Origin: JAWKXU01 sp964468045
GTDB taxonomy: Bacteria > Pseudomonadota > Alphaproteobacteria > Sphingomonadales > Sphingomonadaceae
NCBI GenBank assembly: GCA_964468045.1
Contig: CAYXTO010000007.1
Span: 1-64,000, forward strand
Length of the DNA stretch: 64,000 nt
Direction of reading: 5' to 3'
Every line of letters begins with the position of its first letter. Within the stretch, counting starts at the first letter, position 1. Both the position numbers and the translations under genes were made by a program. Below, one piece after another: positions 44,252 to 53,377 of the stretch. The notes under the pieces were generated by a model. It saw only the letters and a program-made list of their open reading frames with translations, had not been told where the DNA came from and did not search any database.

Positions 44252-44659
44252 ATGACCAAATTATTCCTCGCGTTAGCTTGTTCAACTGCCCTCCTTTCAG
44301 GGTGCGACAATTCCGCGGACCGAGCGGAAGACAAGCTGGAAGCGGATGCAGAGGCCAGCGCGGTTGCCGCTGGACCGACAATCGCGGCGCTGGGTTTGAC
44401 CGAAATGCAACTCCTCGATGCCGACCTCCTTGGGGCCAATGGAGTTGATCTGGGAGATGTGGAAGCGGTCCTGAAGGGCGCGGACGGCACGGCGGATCGG
44501 CTCCTCGTCGAAGTCGGAGGCAGCAAGCCGGACAAATTCGTTGCCGTGCCGATCGCGGGCCTGGCCGTCATCAGGCAAGGCGACGACATCGATCTGTCCT
44601 CGGAAATGACCAAGGCCGAAATTATGGCTCTCCCGGCGGAAAAAATCCCCCCGCCGTGA
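44252..44659 (+). CDS. Small lipoprotein with PRC-barrel-like domain
   Basis: A 135-residue lipoprotein: the signal MTKLFLALACSTALLSGC gives a lipobox with Cys18. The mature protein has an acidic Ala-rich linker and then TEMQLLDADLLGANGVDLGDVEAVLKGADGTADRLLVEVGG-type sequence (residues 50-91), which resembles PRC-barrel domains, followed by KFVAVPIAGLAVIRQGDDIDL. It is probably anchored in the outer or inner membrane; function unknown. It is divergent from the DUF6607 gene with a 249-base gap. Confidence 0.65.
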   Translation: MTKLFLALACSTALLSGCDNSADRAEDKLEADAEASAVAAGPTIAALGLTEMQLLDADLLGANGVDLGDVEAVLKGADGTADRLLVEVGGSKPDKFVAVPIAGLAVIRQGDDIDLSSEMTKAEIMALPAEKIPPP

Positions 44660-45100
44660 CGATCCATTTCCCTGGAGCTTCATCTCGCGGATGTGGCCGG
44701 GCAGCTGCCTGAGCTGATAGCTGATTTGCAGGGGCAGAGGTGTGCAGAAAGGGCTCAAGCCTTTCCTACACGCCCCCTCTCTGCCATATCAAGGGCGGCT
44801 CTTTCGCACCGTCGATCCTTCATGCACTACCATGTCGCGCAGTGGAGTTTTCCGCATGCGGGCCGGGTAGGCGGCTGCCTTTTTCAGCGCTGATCGGCCA
44901 GGTAATTTTCTTTCCCTGAACAGTGTCAACCCTGTCAACCTCGGTGCCTCTTGCGGCGGGCCCCGGAGCGATTTCGAAGCAGGTGGAATCACTTGCTGCC
45001 TCGGAAATATCGGCGCCTGATGATCTGGATCAACGTCCGGACGGAGGATGCCGGGTAGTCTCGGCAAAACTCGACAGTTTGGCCGGACCAGATTCCCCCA
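44660..45100. other. Gap of 441 bases without a supported gene
   Basis: This stretch lies between the lipoprotein and LysE genes. It has an imperfect hairpin near 44748 (GAAAGGGCT / AGCCTTTC), possibly a weak terminator of the lipoprotein gene, and a short tandem TGTCAACC/TGTCAACC at about 44925-44940. I see no RNA gene or convincing reading frame. Confidence 0.4.
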
Positions 45101-45676
45101 ATGACCTTCATGGCATTCCTTTCTGCCGTTCTGGCGCTGCTTCTCGCGCCCGGGCCTACCAATACGCTCATCGGGCTTGCCGGAGCGCGGGCGGGGGCAA
45201 GCGGTGTGCTGCGCCTGCTGCCGGCAGAGTTGCTGGGGTATCTGACGACCATCCTGGCTTTCGCCTATCTGGGTGCGGAAGTGCTGGGGCGCTGGCCTCA
45301 GACGGCCGGGGTGCTCAAGCTTGCCGCGGCGCTGTGGGTCATGTTCCTTGCGATCCATGTATGGAGGCAGCGCAACGATGCCGGCGCGGACAGCGAAGTG
45401 ACCGTGCCGAAGGTCTATCTGACCACGCTGCTGAACCCCAAGGCGCTGATCGTTGGCCTCGTTCTCCTGCCTCCGCTTGAGGACCCCGGGTTTTCGGCGA
45501 AACTCGGGCTGTTCTGCGTCGCGGTGGTGGGGGTGGCGCTGCTCTGGGGCACGGCTGGCGCATTGATACGAAACAGGGGAAGCGATGACCGTCGTCTCGA
45601 TATGCTTCAGCGGATCGCATCGGTCTGGCTTGCGGTCGTCTCGCTGACGTTGATTACGAGCGTGATCAGGGCGTGA
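45101..45676 (+). CDS. LysE/RhtB-family exporter
   Basis: A 191-residue inner-membrane protein with about six hydrophobic segments. The N-terminus FLSAVLALLLAPGPTNTLIGLAGARAG is the LysE/RhtB signature and LTTLLNPKALIVGL the second conserved loop. Members export amino acids or related metabolites by proton antiport. No obvious Shine-Dalgarno precedes ATG 45101. Its last 11 bases overlap the convergent hydroxyacid oxidase gene. Substrate unknown. Confidence 0.8.
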   Translation: MTFMAFLSAVLALLLAPGPTNTLIGLAGARAGASGVLRLLPAELLGYLTTILAFAYLGAEVLGRWPQTAGVLKLAAALWVMFLAIHVWRQRNDAGADSEVTVPKVYLTTLLNPKALIVGLVLLPPLEDPGFSAKLGLFCVAVVGVALLWGTAGALIRNRGSDDRRLDMLQRIASVWLAVVSLTLITSVIRA

Positions 45677-46778
45677 TGCCTCGCCCCGGGGCCGCCAGCG
45701 CCGACCGGTCTATGGACGCAACGTCGCGAAAGCCGGAAAGGGCCATGGCGAGTTCAAGCTCGGCGCGCAGGATGCGGATGACATGGGCCACCCCCGGGGC
45801 GCCGGCCGCCGCCAGGCCATAGACGTAGGGCCGGCCGATGAGAACGGCGCTGGCGCCCAGGGCCAGCGCACGCAGTATATCGCTGCCGCGCCGGATGCCG
45901 CCATCCAGCAGGACCGGCACTGCATCCGCCACCGCTTCGACGATCCCGGGAAGCAGCTCGATTGTCGCGGGCAACCCGTCGAGGGAACGCCCGCCGTGGT
46001 TCGATACGATGATCCCGTCCATGCCGGCGGTGATGGCTCTGCGGGCATCCTCCGGATCGGTGATGCCCTTGAGCAGGATCGCTAGCCGGGTCAGCCCGCG
46101 CAGCCATTCGATATCCGCCCAGGTGGGCGCGTTTTCCAGCAGCGGCGCGCCGAACAGCAGCATTTCGGGGGAGGGGGGCGGCAGCATCCGCATGCCATGC
46201 AGATTCACGGCGCTGACGCCGTCCGGCAGGACGAAGCCGGCGCGCTGTTCACGATTGCGAAGGCCATTGACCGGTGCGTCCACCGTCACCACCAGCGCGC
46301 GATAGCCGGCGGCCTCGGCTCGCCGGATGAGATCGACGGTAAAATCCCGGTCAGGCTGGATATAGAGCTGGAACCACAGCGGCGCCCGGGCGTGAGCGGC
46401 GATGTCCTCGATCAGCGTGCTGGCCTGGGTGCTGGCCACCATGGCGGTATCCAGGGCTCCCGCCGCGATCACCGTGGCAAGCTCGCCGTCGGGATGGGCG
46501 AGCTTCTGGAAGGCCACCGGGGCCAGCAGGATCGGCGCCGCCAGCTCCGTTCCGAGCAACGAGATACGCGTGGTCGCGCCCGAAAGGTTGCGCAGCACGC
46601 GCTGGCGCAGCGGGAGCCGGGCGAACGCGGCGATATTCTCGCGCAATGTCCATTCATCGCCCGCGCCGCCCGAGATATAGGCCCAGGCCCCCTCGGTCAT
46701 TTGCTCGCGCGCCAGCGGTTCATAATCGCCGAGTGCGGCCACAAAGGAAGGGATGGCTTCGAGCGGAGGCTTGGTCAT
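45666..46778 (-). CDS. FMN-dependent alpha-hydroxyacid oxidase/dehydrogenase
   Basis: A protein of about 370 residues in the glycolate oxidase/L-lactate dehydrogenase/mandelate dehydrogenase family, a TIM barrel with FMN. Visible active-site elements are AYISGGAGDEWTLREN, PILLAPVAFQKLAHPDGE, the LYIQPDRD loop, KGI with the FMN lysine, and VSNHGGRSLDG containing the catalytic His and the substrate-binding Arg. LLDGGIRRG and LIGRPYVYGLAAAG bind the FMN phosphate. ATG 46778 overlaps the stop of the upstream hydroxylase gene (ATGA), indicating coupling. It oxidises an L-2-hydroxyacid to a 2-oxoacid. Confidence 0.87.
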   Translation of the reverse strand: MTKPPLEAIPSFVAALGDYEPLAREQMTEGAWAYISGGAGDEWTLRENIAAFARLPLRQRVLRNLSGATTRISLLGTELAAPILLAPVAFQKLAHPDGELATVIAAGALDTAMVASTQASTLIEDIAAHARAPLWFQLYIQPDRDFTVDLIRRAEAAGYRALVVTVDAPVNGLRNREQRAGFVLPDGVSAVNLHGMRMLPPPSPEMLLFGAPLLENAPTWADIEWLRGLTRLAILLKGITDPEDARRAITAGMDGIIVSNHGGRSLDGLPATIELLPGIVEAVADAVPVLLDGGIRRGSDILRALALGASAVLIGRPYVYGLAAAGAPGVAHVIRILRAELELAMALSGFRDVASIDRSALAAPGRGITP

Positions 46779-47452
46779 GTGACTGCCCATTCGCGCAGCA
46801 GATTGTGATAGAGGCCGGTCAGCCGCACGATCTCGGGATTCTCGGCATCGCGCGACGCAAGCGCCTGGATGGAATGGTCCAGATCGAGCAGCATCGCGCG
46901 GCGCGTCTGCTCGCGCACCAGGCTCTGGATCCAGAAGAATGCATAGCGGGTCCCGCTCGTCACGGGCGTCACCTCGTGCAGGGTGTTTGCGGGATAGAGC
47001 AGCATGGAGCCCGCTGGCAGCTTGATGCGCTCGCGCGTCCGGCCGAAATCGGCGACAAGCTCGCCGCCTTCGTAGCTGTCGGGATCGCTCAGGAAGAGCG
47101 TTGCCGAAAGATCGCTGCGGACCCGCTCGTGCGAACCCGGAACGCTGAACACGGCGCTGTCGATATGACGGCCATAGGCGCCTTGCCCGGTATACAGATT
47201 GAAGCGGGGCGGCAGCACCTTGAGCGGCAGCGCCGCGGCGATGAATTGCGGCGTGGCGGAGAGTCGGCCGAGAATGGCGTTGCCCAGCTCGATCCCGAGC
47301 GGATCGTCATCGGCCAACTGCCGATTGGCCTTGGCGCGCGATGCAACATGGCCGGCCGTGCCGGCGCCTTCGGACCAACTGGCCTTTGACAGGCGGTCAC
47401 GGATTCCGGCGGCCTCTTCCGAGGAAAGCACCGCCGGTATTTCGATCATCAT
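46775..47452 (-). CDS. PKHD-type Fe(II)/2-oxoglutarate hydroxylase (PiuC-like)
   Basis: A 226-residue Fe(II)/2-oxoglutarate oxygenase of the PKHD/PiuC family. The iron triad appears as H-x-D in GRHIDSAVF and the distal His in NTLHEVTPV, with the 2-oxoglutarate-binding Arg in SGTRYAFF. PiuC-like genes normally accompany catecholate siderophore receptors such as Fiu/PiuA. Here the adjacent receptor is truncated. ATG 47452 has GGAAGG 7-8 bases upstream; the longer frame runs back through the receptor. It is translationally coupled to the hydroxyacid oxidase. Confidence 0.87.
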   Translation of the reverse strand: MMIEIPAVLSSEEAAGIRDRLSKASWSEGAGTAGHVASRAKANRQLADDDPLGIELGNAILGRLSATPQFIAAALPLKVLPPRFNLYTGQGAYGRHIDSAVFSVPGSHERVRSDLSATLFLSDPDSYEGGELVADFGRTRERIKLPAGSMLLYPANTLHEVTPVTSGTRYAFFWIQSLVREQTRRAMLLDLDHSIQALASRDAENPEIVRLTGLYHNLLREWAVT

Positions 47453-47511
47453 GGGCGCATCCTTCCCTACGTTGCCGTCAGACAAGGCCGACGGCGACGC
47501 AGGAGATGCCG

Positions 47512-48845
47512 TCAGAACCGAAAGCCCGCACTCACCAGCCATGTACGCGGCGCGCCCAGTGTCGCACGGCTGCCGTTCCAGTTGGTGGACAACGCATATT
47601 TCTTGTTGGCGATGTTGTCGACATTCAGGCGCACGTCGATGTTCTGCGTGATATCGTAGGACAGGAGCGCGTTGAACACCGTGAAGCTGGGCAGCTTGCC
47701 GTAACGGCCATTGGGAATGATCCGCAATGCGTCGTCCGGCCGCCCCAGGTAGCGCGACCCGGTGTGCTGCACACCCGCGCCGACCGTCAGGCCGAACGGC
47801 AGTTCGTAGCTGGTCCACATCGTCGCCGAGAAGTTGGGCGTGAAGGCCAGCCGATCGCCATTGGTGCTGGTGAATGCGCCGTAGTCGCCGGAGCCGCTGT
47901 TTCCCGCACGACGGGCATCGTCGAGCGCCTGGCTGATCTTGCGCTTGCTGTCCATGACCAGCATGCCGCCGAAGATGCTCCAGGCCGGGGTGATCTGGCC
48001 CGTGGCGCTCAGTTCGATGCCTTCCACGATCTGCTTATGGTAGCCCTGCAAGCTGTCCGCCGTCTGGCCGGCCAGGCGGCCGACGACAGGCACGTTGCGC
48101 TTCTCGGTGCGGAACAGCGCGGCGGTGGTCGACAGGGCGCCGTCGAAGAAGTCCCATTTCAAGCCGATCTCGTAGTTATGGGACCGGACCGACCTGGCGT
48201 TCGGGACAAATCCCGGGAAGGCGTTGTCGCCGGTGCGCGAGATGTCGGGATTCGAGAGATAGGAGCCCGGCGGAAGGGTCGAGGTGCCGAAAGAGGCGTA
48301 GAAGCTGCCCGCCTCGACTGGCTTGAACACCAGGCCGACCTTTCCGCTCAGCGAGAATTTGTCGCGCTTGAAACTGTCGGCAGCGCCGGTGGGCAATCCG
48401 GCGGCGGTCAGGCTGTCGATCTTGACTTCGTAGTTTTCGCCGCGGATGCCGCCGGTGATCTGGAACTGTTCGCTGAACTCGATCGTGTCGTAGAGATAGA
48501 AGGACAGCGTATCGACCTTGACCCGCGCCGTTTCGATCACGTTGAAAGGCGCCGCGCCTACGCGAGTGGGATTGGGATCGAACAGGCTGGTCGGTCCGGG
48601 GGCCGGAACGGCAGCGCCGAGACGGTCGGCATTGGACTTCTCGCTCGTGAATTCGACGCCGATCGCAAGATTGTGCGAGATTCCGCCGGTGTCGAACTTC
48701 GCCGACAGGTTGGTGATGTTGCTGATGCTCTTGTTGACGCGGTCATAGAACGCCGTGCCGGTGGGAACGTTGAGCGTTGCGGGCGTGAAGCCGGTCGGGT
48801 TGGTGAAGCGCGAAGCCCGTTCGATCCGCAGTCGCAATCGTATTG
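47512..48845 (-). pseudogene. TonB-dependent siderophore receptor, 5'-truncated
   Basis: About 440 residues of the C-terminal barrel of a siderophore receptor (Fiu/PiuA type) are intact, including SFYLYDTIEFSEQFQITGG, YEIGLKWDFF, GGMLVMDSK and the C-terminal WLVSAGFRF ending in Phe. The signal peptide, TonB box, plug and first barrel strands, roughly 250-300 residues, are missing. Similarity fades near 48845, and the gene for a response regulator starts at 48906 on the other strand. This is most simply a deletion or rearrangement that removed the 5' half. The remaining protein could not be exported. Confidence 0.75.
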
Positions 48846-48905
48846 TCCTAGGGGGAGATCGTGCCGCCGTTGTCAATCGATGGCGCGCGACCGCAATAAT
48901 TCAAA

Positions 48906-49688
48906 ATGCTGACGCAACAATGCCGCAATAATCCCTTGGATGACGCAGCTGCGGCTGGCGAAGCACGGTGTCCGCCGCTACCGACCCTGCTGATCGTCGA
49001 TGATGATCCGGGAATGCGAACGGCCCTGATCAAGATCCTGCGTGCGAATGGCTATCATTGCCTGACCGCCGTCGATGGCAATGCGATGTGGGAGATCATC
49101 GGCAGAAATTCCTTCGATCTCATTCTGCTGGATGTGATGATGCCGGGCGCCAGCGGGTTCGATCTGTGCCGGCAGTTGCGGTTTCAGGACGGCAATCGGG
49201 TGCCGATCATCATCATCAGCGCGCGCGGCGAAGAAGCCGATCTGGTGACAGGACTGGAGCTTGGCGCGGACGATTACATCGCAAAGCCGTTCGGCACCCG
49301 CGAACTCCTGGCGCGCATTCGGGCCGTGCTTCGGCGCCCGCCTCTGCTGGCGGATCCCGCGCCGCGCCGGTCGGAACTCTTGCGGTTCGCCGGCTGGACG
49401 CTCGACCTTCGGCAGCGGCAGCTATTCGCCGGGTCGGGTGCTCGGGTCGAACTGTCAGGCGCGGAATATGATTTGCTGGTGGCGCTGCTCGAGCATCCGC
49501 AGGTGGTGATCGGCCGGGACAACCTGCTGGAAATGTCGCGGGCGCGCCTGGGCAATGCCTCCGACCGGACCGTGGATGTCCATATCTGCCGGTTGCGCCG
49601 CAAACTCGGCGACGAGGCGGACCGTACATTGATCCGGACGGTACGGGGTGTCGGCTATATCTTCACCCAGCCGGTCGAGCGGGTTTGA
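48906..49688 (+). CDS. OmpR-family response regulator
   Basis: A 260-residue response regulator. The receiver domain (about 27-145) has acidic DDDP, the phosphoacceptor Asp in LLDVMMPG, ISARGEE with the conserved Ser, and the switch Lys in IAKPF. An OmpR/PhoB winged-helix domain occupies about 160-255 (LSGAEYDLLVALLEHP, DRTVDVHICRLRRKLG, IRTVRGVGYIF). The 25-residue N-terminal extension has no known role. The stop overlaps the TTG start of the kinase gene. The neighbouring acetate permease operon is a possible target (inference). Confidence 0.88.
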   Translation: MLTQQCRNNPLDDAAAAGEARCPPLPTLLIVDDDPGMRTALIKILRANGYHCLTAVDGNAMWEIIGRNSFDLILLDVMMPGASGFDLCRQLRFQDGNRVPIIIISARGEEADLVTGLELGADDYIAKPFGTRELLARIRAVLRRPPLLADPAPRRSELLRFAGWTLDLRQRQLFAGSGARVELSGAEYDLLVALLEHPQVVIGRDNLLEMSRARLGNASDRTVDVHICRLRRKLGDEADRTLIRTVRGVGYIFTQPVERV

Positions 49689-51010
49689 GCTGGCCGCTCC
49701 GCTGGATCGACGGGCTGCGTGGACGGATCGCCGCGGCGCTCCTTGCCGCGCTGCTTGTCCAGTTCGTGGGTGGCGAGATCATCTTCAAGCAACTCGAGAC
49801 CGATCGGATGCAGCGCAATCGCGCCGAACGATTGGCGGAGCGCCTGGCCATGGCCGAGGAATTGATCACGACCAATCCCGACAGGGCGACAATCGCGTTG
49901 ATGCACAAGCTGTGGCGCAACAAGCTGACCGTTACCAGAACAGCCGCGGCGCCAGCCCCCTCCCGATCCGAACAGCGAGACGAGCTGGAAGAAATTCGCG
50001 CGCGGATCATGTCTGCTCTGCCCGGCATCGCCGCTGATTCCCTCCGGCTGACCAGGGTCGGCAACACGGTGGAGGGGGTATTGCAGGCCCGGGACGGCAG
50101 CTGGATCCGCTTCCGCTCTGAAGGGCACTTCAAGAGCAACTCGATGATGATCCACTATACGGCATCGGCGCTCCTCCTTCTCGGTTGCGTGGTGCTGATC
50201 GCGCTGCTGTTCGGCCGGATGATCGCCCGGCCGCTTCATCAGATCGTTGAAGCTGCGGAAACCGTCAGGCGGGACGAGCCGGTCTCGGTTACGGTGGAAG
50301 GGCCGCGCGAGGTTCGGCAGGTGGCAAGCGCCTTCGAGGCGATGCAGGCGCGCCTCCTTGCCCATGTCCGCGAACGTGTCCAGTCGTTGGCGGCGATGTC
50401 GCATGACCTGCGCACTCCGCTCGCGCGCCTCCAGCTGAACGCCTCGCTGGTGGAAGACCGGGAGACGCGGGTGGCGATTGAGCAGGATGTCGCGGAGATG
50501 GAGGCATTCGTCACCTCGATCCTCGACTATCTGCGTGGTGACGATCCCGAGCCGGAGCAGCTTGCCGACATATCATCGATCATCCTTACCGTGATCGATG
50601 AGGCACGCGATCTCGGCGCGAACGTCACGTTCAGCGGGCCGGAACGGATGGAGCAGGTCACGCGTCCCCTGAAGCTCAAGCGCCTGATCCGGAACATCGT
50701 GCAGAATGCGGTGCGCCACGGCGGCAATGCCCGCGTGACGCTGGAGGTGGAGCACGGGGGTATCGCCGTCATAGTCGATGATGACGGCCCGGGGATTCCG
50801 GAAGACAAGTGGGATGCCGTATTCGAACCATTCGTGCGGATCGAATCCTCGAGGAACAGGCAGACCGGTGGCGCTGGCCTAGGCCTTGCGATCTCGAGGC
50901 AGTTGACGGACCGCCTTGGCGGATCGATCAGCCTGAGCAATCTCGACCTCGGTGGGCTCCGCGTCGTCATTCGACTGCCCGCCGTGACTCATTCTCCCGC
51001 TGACAATTGA
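49685..51010 (+). CDS. Sensor histidine kinase (EnvZ-like)
   Basis: A 441-residue membrane histidine kinase. One transmembrane helix near residues 15-33 and a second near 158-182 flank a periplasmic sensor domain of about 120 residues. A HAMP domain follows, then the H-box MSHDLRTPLARLQ, N-box RNIVQNAVRHGG and G-boxes DDDGPGIPED and GGAGLGLAISR. The start is TTG 49685, overlapping the regulator's stop, so the pair is coupled. The signal is unknown; an acetate or small-acid cue is plausible from the adjacent permease. Confidence 0.85.
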   Translation: MSWPLRWIDGLRGRIAAALLAALLVQFVGGEIIFKQLETDRMQRNRAERLAERLAMAEELITTNPDRATIALMHKLWRNKLTVTRTAAAPAPSRSEQRDELEEIRARIMSALPGIAADSLRLTRVGNTVEGVLQARDGSWIRFRSEGHFKSNSMMIHYTASALLLLGCVVLIALLFGRMIARPLHQIVEAAETVRRDEPVSVTVEGPREVRQVASAFEAMQARLLAHVRERVQSLAAMSHDLRTPLARLQLNASLVEDRETRVAIEQDVAEMEAFVTSILDYLRGDDPEPEQLADISSIILTVIDEARDLGANVTFSGPERMEQVTRPLKLKRLIRNIVQNAVRHGGNARVTLEVEHGGIAVIVDDDGPGIPEDKWDAVFEPFVRIESSRNRQTGGAGLGLAISRQLTDRLGGSISLSNLDLGGLRVVIRLPAVTHSPADN

Positions 51011-51019
51011 TCGGCGGCC

Positions 51020-52732
51020 TCAATGCGCCCCGGCGCTCTCGGCACCGATGCCGGTTTCGGAACGCAGGCGTTGGGCCGGATAGCCGGCCCGGTCCACCGC
51101 TGCTCGCCCGCTGTTGTCGAGCCGGGAGACGGCCCAGATCATCAGGAATGCCAGCGGCATGGAGAAGATCGCCGGCGAACTGTAGGGGAAGATGGCTTGA
51201 TCCTGTCCGAGCACGCCTTCCCAGATTGCGGGTGACAATATTGTCAGGGCTATCGCCAGCATGACGCCGGCCGATCCGCCCGCCACGACCCCCCGCGTGG
51301 TGCATCCCTTCCACAGCAGCGCCATCACCAGGACCGGGAAATTGCCCGACGCGGCGATCGCGAATGCGAGGCTGACCATGAAGGCCACATTCTGCTTCTC
51401 GAACGCAATGCCCAGGGCAATGGCGAGCAGAGCCAGCACCGGCACGGCCATGCGCGAAACCTTGAGCTCGCGTTTCGGCCTGGCTGCGCCACGCCGGATG
51501 ACGGAAGCGTAGATGTCGTGGGAAATGGCGGATGCGCCGGATAGGGTCAGGCCCGCCACCACCGCCAGAATCGTGGCGAACGCGACGGCGCTCACGAAAC
51601 CCAGGAAGAAATCGCCGCCGATCGCGGTGGCAAGATGGATCGCAGCCATGTTGCCGCCACCTTTCAGCCCGCCCTCGCCATCGAGGAATGCCGGTTCCGT
51701 CGCCACCATGGTGATGGCGCCAAACCCGATGACGAAGGTGAGGATGTAGAAGTAACCGATCCATCCGGTTGCCCACAACACGGACTTGCGCGCCTCCTGG
51801 GCGTTGGGAACGGTGAAGAATCGCATCAGTATATGGGGGAGGCCGGCGGTGCCGAACATCAGCGCGAGGCCGAAGGATATGGCCGAAACCGGATCCTTGA
51901 TGAATCCGCCCGGTCCCATGATCGCGCGTCCATGCTCCGCAGCTTCCGCCGGACTGGCGCCGGCTTCATCGGCGAGCGCGGTCTTGACCTCCACCGCGCG
52001 TGCGAACAGCGCTTCCGGCGAGAAGCCGAACGATGCGAGCACTGCCAGCGCCATGAAAGTGGCGCAGGCCAGGAGCAGGACCGCCTTGATGATCTGCACC
52101 CAGGTGGTTGCGATCATGCCGCCGAACAGCACGTAGCAGGTCATCAGGACGCCTACGATAATCACGGCATAGCTGTAGGGCAGGCCGAACAGCAGCTTGA
52201 TCAGCTGGCCGGCGCCGACCATTTGCGCGATGAGGTAGAAGGTGACCACGGCCAATGTGCTGAAGGCGGCGAACAGGCGCACTGGCGTTTGCGCGAAACG
52301 GAAGCTGGCGACATCGGCAAAGGTATAGCGGCCCAGGTTGCGTAACCGTTCGGCGAGCAGGAAAAGCAGTATGGGCCAGCCGACCAGGAAGCCGGTCGAA
52401 TAGATCAGCCCATCGTAACCGTCCGCGAAGATCTGCGCTGAGATGCCCAGGAAGCTTGCCGCCGACATGTAATCGCCCGCGATCGCCAGGCCGTTCTGAA
52501 AGCCGGTGATCCCGCCGCCTGCGGCATAGAAATCCGATGTCGAGCGCAAGCGGCGCGCGGCAAGTCGGGTTATCCAGAGCGTCGCTGCGACAAACAGCGC
52601 GAACATGGTGATGGAAGGCCAGTTCAAGGCCTGCTGGTCCGTTTCGGCGGTCAGCACGTCGGCTGCGGCCGCCGCCGGGACCGCTGCCAGGGCGAACACG
52701 ATCGCCAGCCGGGTCAGGCGGAAATCGCTCAC
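51020..52732 (-). CDS. actP: Cation/acetate symporter (ActP-like, SSS family)
   Basis: A 570-residue sodium:solute symporter, with a cleavable-looking N-terminal segment (LTRLAIVFALAAVPAAAAA) and about 13 further membrane helices. The family signature is visible in DFYAAGGGITGFQNGLAIAGDYMSAASFLG (residues 67-96, sodium site) and FGTAGLPHILMRFFTV. ActP imports acetate, pyruvate or other short monocarboxylates. The gene overlaps the upstream DUF485 gene by four bases, the standard actP-yjcH arrangement. Confidence 0.85.
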   Translation of the reverse strand: MSDFRLTRLAIVFALAAVPAAAAADVLTAETDQQALNWPSITMFALFVAATLWITRLAARRLRSTSDFYAAGGGITGFQNGLAIAGDYMSAASFLGISAQIFADGYDGLIYSTGFLVGWPILLFLLAERLRNLGRYTFADVASFRFAQTPVRLFAAFSTLAVVTFYLIAQMVGAGQLIKLLFGLPYSYAVIIVGVLMTCYVLFGGMIATTWVQIIKAVLLLACATFMALAVLASFGFSPEALFARAVEVKTALADEAGASPAEAAEHGRAIMGPGGFIKDPVSAISFGLALMFGTAGLPHILMRFFTVPNAQEARKSVLWATGWIGYFYILTFVIGFGAITMVATEPAFLDGEGGLKGGGNMAAIHLATAIGGDFFLGFVSAVAFATILAVVAGLTLSGASAISHDIYASVIRRGAARPKRELKVSRMAVPVLALLAIALGIAFEKQNVAFMVSLAFAIAASGNFPVLVMALLWKGCTTRGVVAGGSAGVMLAIALTILSPAIWEGVLGQDQAIFPYSSPAIFSMPLAFLMIWAVSRLDNSGRAAVDRAGYPAQRLRSETGIGAESAGAH

Positions 52733-53064
52733 AGCCCGTGCTCCCGCCGGATTGCCCTCAGCTCGCGATCGAACTCGCGATTTGCGCGTCTCACATAGAT
52801 GCCGGTTAGCGCAATGCCCGCGAGAATGACCCCGATCCCGAGCGGGATGCCCAGCGAAGTTACTCCCTTGCCGATCGGTTGTGCGAGGATGTCGGGACGG
52901 AATGCGATGAGCAGGATATACCCGACATAGATGGTCAGCATGATGGCGGTGAGGAGCCAGGCGAACCGCGCGCGGCGCCGGATGAGCAATTCAAGCCGCC
53001 TGTCCGCCGCCAAGGCTTCCAGGGCCGGTTCCATCTGTTGTGGTTTGCGCGGCGCCTCTGCCAT
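52729..53064 (-). CDS. DUF485 family membrane protein (YjcH-like)
   Basis: A 111-residue protein with two transmembrane helices (FAWLLTAIMLTIYVGYILLIAF and LGIPLGIGVILAGIALTGIYV, each just over 20 residues and given here as positions 35-56 and 76-96) and charged ends. DUF485 proteins are consistently encoded next to actP and are thought to assist the symporter. Start ATG 53064 and a four-base overlap with actP support an operon. Confidence 0.82.
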   Translation of the reverse strand: MAEAPRKPQQMEPALEALAADRRLELLIRRRARFAWLLTAIMLTIYVGYILLIAFRPDILAQPIGKGVTSLGIPLGIGVILAGIALTGIYVRRANREFDRELRAIRREHGL

Positions 53065-53377
53065 CCAAGCCTTCCTCCTCGCAGCCCGCCTTATCGCCCC
53101 TGCGGATTTCTTTTCCGCATTTCACTGGTTTGCGGTGATCACGGGATTGATCCCGGCTTGCACCGACGGCCTGATCTTCCACACCATCCGGGGCCTGCCT
53201 GTCCAGACCTTGCCCCAATTTCCTGTGCAGTGCATGCAATCGGAGGGGACTCGTCGGAACGCCACCACATTTCACCGCGCAACCTGCCCGATACAAGGCA
53301 AGTTCACGTGGCAGTCAGGAACGGCAAGGGATCGGCGGATCGTCGCCCCAACATCGGGGCAGGGACGGATCACTGAC
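53065..53377. promoter_or_regulatory. Divergent promoter region between actP operon and mreB-like gene
   Basis: A 313-base gap with no supported gene. It must carry the promoters of the DUF485/actP operon and of the MreB-like gene. I find no clear -35/-10 pair. An open frame from 52931 that enters the MreB gene is not coding upstream of 53378. Confidence 0.4.

Noticed and set aside
45666..46790. Hydroxyacid oxidase start at 46790
   Set aside because: The ATGA overlap at 46778 with the upstream stop gives a better coupled start; the four-residue difference is minor.
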